Assembly (NCBI GenBank): GCA_947259885.1
Contig: CAMYNW010000007.1
Coordinates: forward strand, 248,001-312,000
Source: an uncultured Gammaproteobacteria bacterium
Lineage (GTDB): Bacteria; Pseudomonadota; Gammaproteobacteria; Arenicellales; Poriferihabitantaceae
Direction: 5' to 3'
Length of the DNA: 64,000 nt
The position numbers and the translations under genes were made by a program. The notes beneath the pieces are model-generated. The model was not told where the DNA came from and made no database searches. It worked only from the letters and a program-made list of their open reading frames with translations. Of this stretch, positions 9,817-18,894 are shown in pieces (position 1 is the stretch's first letter; each line of letters begins with the position of its first letter).

Positions 9817-10635
9817 TTAAACTGTTAGTTGCATTGCCCTAATTGTTGGACGATCGCCCATGCAAATGTCAATTTCATACATCAGGGACGCTACTGCATC
9901 GAATGGTAAACCTAATTGCACGCCCTCTAAAAATGCCGGCATGCCTTCTTGGTCGGTATGCTCAAATAGCCCGGTCAAGTCAGTCTGCCAATGACTGCGG
10001 TCGAGCCGGTCAAACAGATTAACCTGCGCCAGGTTGAAGCGAATTCCCACGCCGATGGTTTTTCCATAAGCTTCTTTACGCGTCCAACAACAAAGCATAC
10101 TGTCATTGCTAAGTGTTGATGGCAAGCCCCTCCAGGCACACTGTTCCGCAGCCGTGAGCTTACGTTCTGCCATCAGATTCGCATTAATTGATCTTGGCAA
10201 AACTTCCATGTCCACTCCTAGCTGGCGATCGAGAGAAACCGCATACAGGACCTTGTTCTTTGATAGTGTGTAGTTGAAGTCAATTGTCGCACCATCAAGA
10301 TCGTTGAGTAAAAGCGGCTTGCCTCGATGGCCGTAACCAAATCGAAGCGTCTTATAATTCAAACCGGTATAACGTGACAGTAAAATCCGTAGCCCTGCTC
10401 GGCCACCAAGGTATAACTTTCTCTTTTCTTGATCAATAATGCGAGCCGCGCGGCTCCGATCAACTTCCAGAGTAGAGTCATCAAGAATATCCGAAGCCAG
10501 GTTAGCCATATCAAAAGCCCAAAGATGAATACTATGGTGGCTCAGTTCGGGCATGAGTCTGTCACAATCCCACGCGCTCCAGTTATATGACAAGGTGCTG
10601 ACCACATTAGTCAACGGCAAGCTTTCAGACATCAA
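9817..10635 (-). CDS. 4'-phosphopantetheinyl transferase (Sfp-type)
   Basis: A 272-residue enzyme of the Sfp-type PPTase family, which transfers phosphopantetheine from CoA to a serine of carrier proteins. The two metal/CoA motifs are present: LGVDMEVL around residues 139-146 and WTRKEAYGKTIG at 184-195; the upstream GHRGKP segment near residue 102 is also typical. Start choice is ambiguous between two adjacent ATG codons at 10635 and 10632. Its first bases overlap the end of the 72-residue gene by 11 bases, implying co-translation. No polyketide or peptide synthase lies in the window, so the carrier protein partner is not evident. Confidence 0.88.
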   Translation of the reverse strand: MMSESLPLTNVVSTLSYNWSAWDCDRLMPELSHHSIHLWAFDMANLASDILDDSTLEVDRSRAARIIDQEKRKLYLGGRAGLRILLSRYTGLNYKTLRFGYGHRGKPLLLNDLDGATIDFNYTLSKNKVLYAVSLDRQLGVDMEVLPRSINANLMAERKLTAAEQCAWRGLPSTLSNDSMLCCWTRKEAYGKTIGVGIRFNLAQVNLFDRLDRSHWQTDLTGLFEHTDQEGMPAFLEGVQLGLPFDAVASLMYEIDICMGDRPTIRAMQLTV

Positions 10636-10843
10636 AAACTGGTGAGAAGCTGTTCATCTGTGTCAAGGCGCTCTCTTCGGTTGAGGTATCAAAGCCAACC
10701 TGCTTACGTTGAATGATCCGATACTGAAGCCCCTGGCGATCGAATAACGCAGTACCCTCTTCGAAACCAAGTTCGACCACCAGCCCTTCACCAGGCATGC
10801 TAAATATTCCGACCAATCGCGTTTTATCCTGATTATCTTTCAT
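10625..10843 (-). CDS. Small protein of unknown function, coupled to ilvA and PPTase
   Basis: A 72-residue protein that I do not recognise. Composition and pattern suggest a small beta-rich domain (LVGIFSMPGEGLVVELGFEEGT, then FDRQGLQYRIIQ). It has no cysteine pair, signal or membrane helix. Its start overlaps the ilvA stop by four bases (ATGA), and its end overlaps the PPTase start by 11 bases. Such double coupling is strong evidence that it is translated. Whether it serves threonine deaminase, the PPTase or neither cannot be decided. Confidence 0.65.
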   Translation of the reverse strand: MKDNQDKTRLVGIFSMPGEGLVVELGFEEGTALFDRQGLQYRIIQRKQVGFDTSTEESALTQMNSFSPVFDV

Positions 10844-12378
10844 GCAAGGAATAGCCTGTATACGGGATTATCTGTTTCCTCCTTGTAACGATACCCCAAA
10901 TTTTTTAAAAAATTACTGAAAACTTTGCGCTCTGACCCAGGCACCCGTATACCACACAGTACACGCCCGAAATCAGATCCATGATTACGGTAGTGAAACA
11001 GAGTAATACTAAATTTAGTACCGAGTTGATCTAGGAAGTTTCTCAATGCGCCGATGCGCTCAGGAAACTCGAAACTGTACAATCGCTCGTCCTCGATACC
11101 TGAAGCTCGTCCGCCCACCATATGGCGTGCATGAACTTTAGCCATTTCATTGTCGGTCAAATCCACTGTCGGAAATCCCTTTGACGCAAGTCTGGAAATC
11201 AGTTTTTCTATGTCTTCTGGCTTGCTAATCTGCACCCCAACAAAAATATGGGCACAATCGTCCGAGGAATACCGGTAATTGAATTCGGAGACCTGTCGAT
11301 TACCGATAAATGAACAGAACCGCCGAAAGCTCCCGGGTTTTTCTGGGATAGTTACTGCGAGGATTGCTTCCCGGCGCTCTCCAATTTCGGCGCGTTCTGA
11401 AATATGCCTCAACCGATCGAAATTAACATTAGCTCCGGAGCAAACAACGACCAGATTATTGTCCGAGATAGGGCTACCCCGCTGCTCAGCTTCCTGTACC
11501 CAGCGCTTGACGCCAGCCACGCCCAGCGCCCCTGAAGGTTCTACCAGAGTTCGGGTGTCTTCGAAAATATCTTTGATCGCAGCACATATTTCATCAGTGT
11601 TTACTCGCACAATATGGTCAACGGTTTGACGGCATAATCGAAAGGTTTCTTTTCCAACCTGCTTAACGGCCACGCCATCTGCAAAAATACCGACCTCTTT
11701 AAGCCTGACTCGCCGCCCAGCTTTCAGTGATCGATGCATGGCATCTGCTTCTTCCGGCTCAACGCCGATAATCTGCACCTCCGGCCGTACTTGCTTGACA
11801 TAGGTCGCAACACCGGCAATCAGCCCTCCACCACCCACAGGCAGGAAAATAGCATCAATTGGGTCGTGGCTTTGCTTTAGAATCTCAAGACCTACCGTCC
11901 CCTGTCCAGCGATAATCGCAGGGTCATCAAAGGGATGGATTATGGTTCTGCGTTCTTTAGTCGAGAGCTGTAAAGCATATTGATATGCGGCGTCAAAGTT
12001 GTCCCCAACAAGGCGCACATCCGCGCCCCAACGCTTCACTGCCTCCAGTTTCACTTCGGGCGTGGTGAGAGGCATCACAATTACCGCCTTGCATCCTAGC
12101 TTGTGCGCACTCAATGCCACTCCAATCGCATGATTACCGGCCGATGCCACAACAACGCCGCGCGTCAGGGCTTCCTCGCTGAGCGACATCATTTTATTGT
12201 AAGCGCCCCGGATCTTATAGCAAAAAACCGGTTGCTGATCTTCACGTTTGAGCCAGATTTGATTATTCAGCCGCTTGGATAGTAACCGAGCATGATCGAG
12301 TGCCGTCTCGCGCGCTACGTCGTAAACGCGGGCATTGAGAATATCAGTGAGGTAGGAAACCAGTGACTTTGCCGACAT
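10840..12378 (-). CDS. ilvA: Threonine ammonia-lyase, biosynthetic (threonine deaminase)
   Basis: PLP enzyme of 512 residues that converts threonine to 2-oxobutanoate, the first step to isoleucine. The Schiff-base lysine is Lys55 in FCYKIRGAYNKM, the glycine-rich phosphate loop is PVGGGGLIAG near residue 182, and the serine-rich SAGNHAIGVA is near 89. The last 180 residues form the two ACT-like regulatory domains (AILAVTIPEKPGSFRRF and YSFEFPERIGALRNFL), which identify the long biosynthetic form inhibited by isoleucine rather than the short catabolic TdcB type. It is the first gene of a minus-strand series and is divergent from the methyltransferase gene at 12529 across 150 bases. Confidence 0.95.
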   Translation of the reverse strand: MSAKSLVSYLTDILNARVYDVARETALDHARLLSKRLNNQIWLKREDQQPVFCYKIRGAYNKMMSLSEEALTRGVVVASAGNHAIGVALSAHKLGCKAVIVMPLTTPEVKLEAVKRWGADVRLVGDNFDAAYQYALQLSTKERRTIIHPFDDPAIIAGQGTVGLEILKQSHDPIDAIFLPVGGGGLIAGVATYVKQVRPEVQIIGVEPEEADAMHRSLKAGRRVRLKEVGIFADGVAVKQVGKETFRLCRQTVDHIVRVNTDEICAAIKDIFEDTRTLVEPSGALGVAGVKRWVQEAEQRGSPISDNNLVVVCSGANVNFDRLRHISERAEIGERREAILAVTIPEKPGSFRRFCSFIGNRQVSEFNYRYSSDDCAHIFVGVQISKPEDIEKLISRLASKGFPTVDLTDNEMAKVHARHMVGGRASGIEDERLYSFEFPERIGALRNFLDQLGTKFSITLFHYRNHGSDFGRVLCGIRVPGSERKVFSNFLKNLGYRYKEETDNPVYRLFLA

Positions 12379-12528
12379 GGTTGAAAAGTGGGCGGGTAAT
12401 CTGCCCTTAATTATATCGTTGCAATTATATTACAGTAGGCTTACCGGATGCCGGATAGCAGCATCTGAAACCTAAAGTTTGTTAAAATCCGGCGCCAAAG
12501 AAGCGTAACCAACCAACAAAGCGAAAAG

Positions 12529-13194
12529 ATGGACTACGAAGCCGCCCGCACAAATATGATCGAACAACAGATTCGACCCTGGAACGTGCTTGAGATGCAG
12601 ACGCTAAACGTCCTGGGCGCATTGAGAAGGGAAGACTTTGTGCCACCTGAACATCATGACCTGGCTTTCGTCGACGTGCAGATTCCCTTGGGCGACGGTG
12701 AAGTGATGCTCGAGCCGAAGGTTAGTGCACGCATGCTGGAAGCGCTGCATCTGAATAAAAGAGACACTGTACTCGAAATCGGCACTGGCACCGGGTATCT
12801 TACGGCACTACTTTGTCTGGTGTCGAAACAAGTGACCAGCGTGGAGATCAATTCTGTTCTGATGTCCCAGGCGGAACGCAATCTGGGCATGGCGGGTATT
12901 TCTAATTATACTCTGGTAAATGCTGACGCCCATAGCGGTTGGCGTCCAAGCAGCGATACCGGATCACCGCAGTTCGATGCAATTCTGATCAGCGGGTCAC
13001 TTAACCGAATTCCAAACGCATTCACAGATTTACTTGTGGATGGCGGTCGCCTGGTGGGCATCGAAGGAGAGGAACCGGCAATGCAAGCGGTGCTCTATCG
13101 AAAGGATAGAGGTGGCGTTACACGAGATACGTTATTTGAAACCTGGGCTCCGCGGCTGAAAAACGCCGAGGACAAGGAAGAGTTTGTTTTTTAA
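12529..13194 (+). CDS. Protein-L-isoaspartate O-methyltransferase-like (PIMT family)
   Basis: SAM-dependent methyltransferase of 221 residues with motif I VLEIGTGTGYL at 81-91. The N-terminus contains EQQIRPWNVL, the mark of the PIMT-like branch usually found just upstream of tolC in Proteobacteria, and LEPKVSARML stands where classical Pcm has its TISQP-type segment. It may repair isoaspartyl residues, but this branch is less studied than Pcm, so the exact substrate is inferred. tolC follows after 27 bases, a conserved pairing. Confidence 0.85.
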   Translation: MDYEAARTNMIEQQIRPWNVLEMQTLNVLGALRREDFVPPEHHDLAFVDVQIPLGDGEVMLEPKVSARMLEALHLNKRDTVLEIGTGTGYLTALLCLVSKQVTSVEINSVLMSQAERNLGMAGISNYTLVNADAHSGWRPSSDTGSPQFDAILISGSLNRIPNAFTDLLVDGGRLVGIEGEEPAMQAVLYRKDRGGVTRDTLFETWAPRLKNAEDKEEFVF

Positions 13195-13221
13195 TGTCAT
13201 TGATTTTCTAGGGGGTTCATT

Positions 13222-14550
13222 TTGCACAAACAATTCAAGCGTCTTGCTAAGCAGTTCACCACAACCCTGTTTGCAATAGGATTTATCGCAAGTGCACAAC
13301 ATGCCGCTGCCGAAGACCTCTTGGACGTTTATAAACTTGCGTTGCAAAACGATGCCGTGTATCTGGCTGCTGCAGATGAATATGAAGCAAGGAAACTCAA
13401 CCTGCCGCTTGCCAAATCAAACTTCAGGCCGTTTATAAGCGCTTCTGGCGACCTGGGAAGGACACGCAGTGATGTCACGGGAACCGATATTACAAGCGAC
13501 AACAATCAACTAAGATTGGATCTCGATTTGCCACTGTTTGACCGTGTTCAGTCAATTGGTATCGACCAGGCGGAACTGGAGGTTGAAAATGCCCGTATCC
13601 AATTCGAAATTGCACATGACGATCTCACCCTGCGGCTGGCAGAAAGCTACTTTAGTCTATTGGGTTTCCAAGATGCCAGAGAGGTTGCTCGCAGACAGAG
13701 AATCGCAATCAAACGCCAAATGGACCTTGCTGCTGAGCGCCTGGACGTCGGTTTGGGAACACGCACTGATCTGTTTGACGCTCGCGCCAGGTTTCAACAA
13801 GCGGATTCAGACGTCATCACAGCAGACATCGAGATTAACAATGCGTTGCAGGCATTGATAGAGATCATCAATGTGACTCCTGAGACGGTAGAAAAGCTTT
13901 CCGACGATGCACCGCTGGAATTTCCCGAGCCTAATGAATTATCTAGTTGGGTCGATCGTTCGAAGACAAATAACTTGCGGGTGGTTGCTGCGGGAACCGA
14001 GCTGCTGGTGGCAAGCCAGGAAATAGACCGACAACGCGCTGTGCGCATACCCACGGTAAGCCTCGGTGCAAGCCAGCGATATACCGACAATACCGCCACC
14101 AGTATCTCAGATGGCAATGACTCATCGACAGCGGTGGCGCTTTCGTTGAACCTTCCCCTATACCTTGGTGGAACAATCAACCTTCGGACCAAACAGGCCG
14201 GATTGCAGTACAACGCGTTTGAACAGGCTCTGGATCTGGCCAAGCGCAGGGCGGTTTCGGACACCACCGTCGCTTTCCGAGCGATTACTAGCGGCATCAG
14301 TCGGGTCAATGCACTGGCTGAGGCCGTAATTGCTGGTGAGAACGCCTTGCAAGCGAAAGAAGAGGGTTTTAGTGCTGGCCTGACCACCAACATTGATGTG
14401 CTGGACGCCCAGCGGGATTTAACCAGGTCAAGTACAGATTATTTGCGAGCCAAGTACAACTACATTCTTTCATTGCTCGACCTGGAGCAGGCAGTGGGTG
14501 ATCTCGGCGAAGAAGACATTCTCCGTATCAACGAGTGGCTGACCGAGTAG
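13222..14550 (+). CDS. tolC: TolC family outer membrane channel protein
   Basis: A 442-residue outer membrane efflux channel subunit; trimers form the exit duct for type I secretion and RND pumps. It starts with TTG at 13222 preceded by AGGGGG at 13210-13215. A signal peptide covers about the first 30 residues, cleaved near AQHAAAEDL. The two OEP repeats follow, with AESYFSLLGFQDA and the conserved GLTTNIDVLDAQRDL in the second half. No inner membrane or adaptor partner lies nearby, as expected for a shared TolC. It is convergent with trkH; the gap of about 125 bases shows no clear terminator hairpin. Confidence 0.92.
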   Translation: MHKQFKRLAKQFTTTLFAIGFIASAQHAAAEDLLDVYKLALQNDAVYLAAADEYEARKLNLPLAKSNFRPFISASGDLGRTRSDVTGTDITSDNNQLRLDLDLPLFDRVQSIGIDQAELEVENARIQFEIAHDDLTLRLAESYFSLLGFQDAREVARRQRIAIKRQMDLAAERLDVGLGTRTDLFDARARFQQADSDVITADIEINNALQALIEIINVTPETVEKLSDDAPLEFPEPNELSSWVDRSKTNNLRVVAAGTELLVASQEIDRQRAVRIPTVSLGASQRYTDNTATSISDGNDSSTAVALSLNLPLYLGGTINLRTKQAGLQYNAFEQALDLAKRRAVSDTTVAFRAITSGISRVNALAEAVIAGENALQAKEEGFSAGLTTNIDVLDAQRDLTRSSTDYLRAKYNYILSLLDLEQAVGDLGEEDILRINEWLTE

Positions 14551-14676
14551 AACAGATATATCAGAGATATTCTGCTCAGTGCCCTCAGACTCTTTTCACG
14601 ATTTGCAGAACACCGGGTACATCCAACGGATCAAAACGAATCTTAATAAGTTTCGCACATCAAGCGCCACACCAAC

Positions 14677-16125
14677 CTAACTTCTCCAAAACACCGGGGT
14701 AAACAACACCAGCAGGGTAAACAGCTCAAGCCGTCCAAGCAACATTGCGACGATTAAAATACTTTTTCCAACATCCGTAACACCGGCGTAATTCTGCGCC
14801 ACATCGTCCAAACCGGGACCCAGATTGTTTAAGCAAGCAGTCACGGCGGAAAACGCCGTGACTGGCTCGCTGCCGGTCGCAAGCATACTTACCAGCAGAA
14901 TGACATAACTCAGCATATACAGCGACAAATACCCCCACACCGCATTGATGACGTTGTCCGGGACGGGTTTGCCGCCCAGTTTGATCGGAATAATCGCGTT
15001 AGGATGCACCAGCCGGGATGTCTCACGTGCACCCTGCTTAAACAGCAGGATCATTCTGATAATTTTCATTCCTCCAGCTGTAGAGCCCGCACAACCTCCC
15101 GCAGTGCTGACCAGAATCAGCATGATCGGTAAAAAAGATGGCCATAGGTGAAACTCAGAAGTAATAAATCCAGTGGTGGTCACAACAGAAATCGCCTGGA
15201 CAACTCCATTAACTATCGTATCTTGCAGTGAGTTGAAGTACGTGGACTGATACAGAACAAATGCACACAATACAGAAACAACAAACACCAGTGCCAGATA
15301 GGTACGCGCCTCGGGATCATTCAGATAGACCCGAATCCGACGTGAGCGAAATGCCATATAGTGCAAAGCGAAATTGAATCCTGATAACAACATAAACACC
15401 CCGGCCACAATGTTCACTGCACTGCTGTCGAACCATGACAAACTGGCATCGTGGGTAGAAAACCCTCCGATCGCTACCGTCGAAAAGGCATGCCCAAGGG
15501 CGTCAAACCAGCTCATACCGGCAACCCGGTAACTCAACATACAAGCCAAGGTCAGTGCCACATAAACATACCAAAGTTTCTTTGCAGTTTCGGCGATGCG
15601 AGGTGCCAGTCGGCTATCTTTCATAGGGCCAGGTGTTTCAGCGCGGTAAAGTTGCATTCCGCCAATTCCCAGCATCGGCATTACCGCCACTGCCAGCACA
15701 ATAATTCCCATACCACCCAGCCACTGTAGCTGCTGCCTGTAGTAAAGTATTGAAATCGGTAGCCCATCTATATTGGTAAGAATAGTTGCACCGGTAGTGC
15801 TAAGCCCCGACATGGATTCGAATAGCGCATCAATGGGGCTCAAAGATGGAGACTCTAACAACCAGAGCGGCACCGCACCCACTGCTGACAACACTGTCCA
15901 GAACAGAACCACGATGAGAAAACCGTCACGGAAGCGTAATTCCCCTGGATGTTTTCGCAGCGGCCACCAAAGCAACAAGCCTAGACCCAAGGCCAGTAAA
16001 AAGGCGCTAATAAATGGCCGCAACTGGCCGTCAGCGGACAACCATGACACGAATATTGGTGGCAGCATGGTTATGCTGAATGACCCCAGCAATACGCCGA
16101 GATATTTAAGCACCGTGGGACGCAT
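14677..16125 (-). CDS. trkH: Trk system potassium uptake protein TrkH
   Basis: Integral membrane K+ channel/transporter subunit of 482 residues. The four pore-loop repeats are recognisable: SMSGLSTTGATIL, FSTVAIGGFSTHD, VVTTTGF and CLNNLGPGL, each with the selectivity-filter glycine. Segment SAGGCAGSTAGGMKIIR is typical of TrkH/KtrB. It works with the cytoplasmic NAD/ATP-binding TrkA, whose gene lies 11 bases upstream on the same strand, so the two form a translation unit. It is the last gene of the minus-strand series kdsB-def-fmt-rsmB-trkA-trkH. Confidence 0.95.
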   Translation of the reverse strand: MRPTVLKYLGVLLGSFSITMLPPIFVSWLSADGQLRPFISAFLLALGLGLLLWWPLRKHPGELRFRDGFLIVVLFWTVLSAVGAVPLWLLESPSLSPIDALFESMSGLSTTGATILTNIDGLPISILYYRQQLQWLGGMGIIVLAVAVMPMLGIGGMQLYRAETPGPMKDSRLAPRIAETAKKLWYVYVALTLACMLSYRVAGMSWFDALGHAFSTVAIGGFSTHDASLSWFDSSAVNIVAGVFMLLSGFNFALHYMAFRSRRIRVYLNDPEARTYLALVFVVSVLCAFVLYQSTYFNSLQDTIVNGVVQAISVVTTTGFITSEFHLWPSFLPIMLILVSTAGGCAGSTAGGMKIIRMILLFKQGARETSRLVHPNAIIPIKLGGKPVPDNVINAVWGYLSLYMLSYVILLVSMLATGSEPVTAFSAVTACLNNLGPGLDDVAQNYAGVTDVGKSILIVAMLLGRLELFTLLVLFTPVFWRS

Positions 16126-16136
16126 GATTTCCTGGT

Positions 16137-17513
16137 CTAGAAGAAGGTGGCAGAGACCTGAAAAAGTTTTTCCACTTCTGGTATTCGGCGCTTGTCGATA
16201 ACGAAAATTATTATGTGATCATACTCCTGCACGATTACATCATTGTCCAGTTGCACCAGTTCGTCATCCCTTAGAATCGCCCCAATTGTTGCCCCTTTGG
16301 GCAACTTGATCTCGTTTAACCGACGACCAACCAGCTTGCTGTTTTTAGAGTCTCCATGGGCAACCGCCTCGATTGCCTCGGCCACTCCGCGGCGTAACGA
16401 ATGTGCAGCCACTACGTCACCGCGCCGCACCCTAGAGAGCAGTGCACTAACAGTAGACACACGCGGTGAGATAGCGATATCCAGTACGCTGCTCTCGATC
16501 AGATCAACGTAGGCAGGTCGATTCACAATGGCCATCGTCCGTCTCGCACCCAATCGCTTGGCCAGCATTGCGGAAAGAATATTGGCCTCATCGGCGTTGG
16601 TTAAAGCGCAGAAAAGCTCCATACTATCGATATTTTCCTGACGCAACAGCTCCTCGTCAGCTGCATCACCGTGCAACACAACCGAACTTTCGAGCTTCTC
16701 TGACACTAATCTAGCTCGCTCTTCGTCGCGTTCAATCAACTTCACTTGATAATTTGCCCGCTCCAAAGACCTTGCTAGCTGCAAGCCGATGTTTCCCGCG
16801 CCTGCAATAATGACCCGCTTCCCTACCTCTTCGATATTTCTAAGTTCTTGCATTACCTTGCGAATATCCTCCTGGGTGGAGATAAAAAACACCTCATCAT
16901 CAGGCTCGATGACTGTATTGCCGGTTGGAATAATGGCCCGGTCACGTCGATATATCGCAGCAACACGAGTATTTACAGATGGCAGATGGTCCTTGAGTTC
17001 TTTTAACTGCTGTCCAACCAAGGCGCCGCCATAATAAGCACGTAGCGCCACAAGATGAATTTTCCCTCCTGCGAAATCGATGACCTGAAGCGCTCCCGGG
17101 TATTCAATCAGGCGCTTAATCTGGTTAGTGACAATCTGTTCCGGACTAATGATGCTGTCTATCGGTATACTATGTTCGCCAAATAGCTTTTCGTGGATCA
17201 GATAATCCTGCGATCGTACCCGAGCCATTTTAGTTGGGGTATTGAATAATGTATGAGCGACCTGGCAGGCCACCATGTTGACTTCATCCGAGTGAGTGAC
17301 CGCAAGCAGCAAATCTACATCTTCGATACCTGCCTGAATTAAAACTTCGGGCGACGAAGCTTCTCCTTCTACAGTTCGGATATCCATTCTGTCCTGTAAG
17401 CCATCCAGCACCGAACGCTTATGATCTATTAGCGTTATATCATTGTTCTCTCGGGACAGGATTTCTGCGATAGACCCTCCCACCTGTCCGGCACCCAGGA
17501 TGATAATTTTCAT
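16137..17513 (-). CDS. trkA: Trk system potassium transporter regulatory subunit TrkA
   Basis: Cytoplasmic regulator of 458 residues that gates TrkH. It has two tandem RCK units, each an NAD-binding Rossmann domain (IIILGAGQVGGSIAEIL at the N-terminus and VIIAGAGNIGLQLARSL near residue 234) followed by a TrkA_C domain. Acidic residues at the ends of the second strands (LIDHKR, LIERDE) fit dinucleotide binding. rsmB lies 40 bases upstream and trkH 11 bases downstream; rsmB-trkA adjacency is conserved with E. coli. Confidence 0.95.
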   Translation of the reverse strand: MKIIILGAGQVGGSIAEILSRENNDITLIDHKRSVLDGLQDRMDIRTVEGEASSPEVLIQAGIEDVDLLLAVTHSDEVNMVACQVAHTLFNTPTKMARVRSQDYLIHEKLFGEHSIPIDSIISPEQIVTNQIKRLIEYPGALQVIDFAGGKIHLVALRAYYGGALVGQQLKELKDHLPSVNTRVAAIYRRDRAIIPTGNTVIEPDDEVFFISTQEDIRKVMQELRNIEEVGKRVIIAGAGNIGLQLARSLERANYQVKLIERDEERARLVSEKLESSVVLHGDAADEELLRQENIDSMELFCALTNADEANILSAMLAKRLGARRTMAIVNRPAYVDLIESSVLDIAISPRVSTVSALLSRVRRGDVVAAHSLRRGVAEAIEAVAHGDSKNSKLVGRRLNEIKLPKGATIGAILRDDELVQLDNDVIVQEYDHIIIFVIDKRRIPEVEKLFQVSATFF

Positions 17514-17553
17514 TGTGATTGCATGCAGTAATAGCCGGCGTGAAGCTGCGCAA

Positions 17554-18894
17554 TTATAGTTTATTCAGCCGAGAATAATAAAAACCGTCTCCGGAATGCA
17601 CACCGGGTAATCGTTGGACACCATATTCCGCGTTAATACCAGCTATGGTATCTATGTGTTGAACCGACGCATCGCAGTGACATGCAATGAACTGCCGGAT
17701 CACCTCATCGTTCTCCGCCGGCATAATAGAACATGTCGCGTATAAAAGCATGCCGTTTGCGGCCAGCATTGGCCACGCATCCTCAAGCAGGTCAAGCTGT
17801 TGTGCAGAAAACCGTTCGAAATCACCTTGCTGACGTCGGTGACGGATATCCGGGTGACGTCGGATAACACCAGTCCCCGAGCAAGGCACATCCATGAGGA
17901 TCCGATCGTAGTATTTGCCATCCCACCAATCCGCATACTCTTCCAGGCCTGAGTCACTTACCTCTGCCTGCAGCCCAATTCGGGCCAAATTCTGTTTAAT
18001 TGTCTCAATTCGCTCAGGTAAGTCCACTGCTGTTAGCTTTACCGAAGGTTCAGCCTCAAGTACTGCACAGGTTTTACCTCCTGGAGCGGCACAGGCGTCC
18101 AGCACCCTTTGTCCTGGAGCTAAATACATCTCCCCTGTGCAGAGCTGGGCCGATTCATCTTGCACCGATACCCATCCTTCAGCAAACATCGGCACTCTGT
18201 CCACTGAGATTGGATTGTCCAGGATAATCCCAACTGCACTTTCCGCAGTAGGATTTGCTGCAATGTCTTGGGCAGCCAGTAATGCGAGGTACTCAGAGCG
18301 TGTGGTTTTTTGCTGGTTAACACGAAGTGCCATGGGAGGTTTGTGATTACTTGCTTTGAGAATGCTGTCAGCATACTCAGGCCAGCACTCATAAATCGCG
18401 TCAAATAGAAATGGAGGGAAAGAGGCGACCGAAGACGCGGGCAGCTGCAGTTCGAGTTTACCAAGGGATTGATCGTCTCGCTGCCTAAGGTAGGCCCGCA
18501 ATACACCGTTGACTAGGCCGCGAGCCCAAGATTGCTTGCTGGCACCAAGCGCCTTGACAGTTTCGTCGACTGCAGCATGATCAGGCATTCTCATATATGC
18601 CAATTGGTACAACCCTACGACAAGCAGGAAATGCACCATCCGATCCTTTTTCCGAATCGGTTTACTCAATAGCTTGGATAATAATCCATCTAAAAAACAG
18701 TACCTGCGGCATCCTCCGTAAGCTAACTCCATCAATACCGGCCTCAAACTCAGATCCACCCGAGCATTCTCAACTTCGAGAGTTCGATCCAAGGATCGAC
18801 CCTGATCAATAACGTCACGCAATACACGAGCAGCTACCAGCTGAATCCTGGGACTGTTCCGCTTCCGATCGTTTTCTGAGTTGGATTTAGCCAA
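17554..18894 (-). CDS. rsmB: 16S rRNA (cytosine-967-C5)-methyltransferase RsmB
   Basis: A 446-residue RNA m5C methyltransferase. An N-terminal NusB-like RNA-binding domain covers about the first 140 residues (RVLRDVIDQGRSLD, then QLAYMRMPDHAAVDETV). The SAM motif is VLDACAAPGGKTCAVLE, and the two catalytic cysteines are in DVPCSGTGVIRR and YATCSIMPAEND. Length and motifs match E. coli RsmB (429 residues). The start overlaps the fmt stop by eight bases, giving translational coupling in the conserved def-fmt-rsmB-trkA order. Confidence 0.95.
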   Translation of the reverse strand: MAKSNSENDRKRNSPRIQLVAARVLRDVIDQGRSLDRTLEVENARVDLSLRPVLMELAYGGCRRYCFLDGLLSKLLSKPIRKKDRMVHFLLVVGLYQLAYMRMPDHAAVDETVKALGASKQSWARGLVNGVLRAYLRQRDDQSLGKLELQLPASSVASFPPFLFDAIYECWPEYADSILKASNHKPPMALRVNQQKTTRSEYLALLAAQDIAANPTAESAVGIILDNPISVDRVPMFAEGWVSVQDESAQLCTGEMYLAPGQRVLDACAAPGGKTCAVLEAEPSVKLTAVDLPERIETIKQNLARIGLQAEVSDSGLEEYADWWDGKYYDRILMDVPCSGTGVIRRHPDIRHRRQQGDFERFSAQQLDLLEDAWPMLAANGMLLYATCSIMPAENDEVIRQFIACHCDASVQHIDTIAGINAEYGVQRLPGVHSGDGFYYSRLNKL

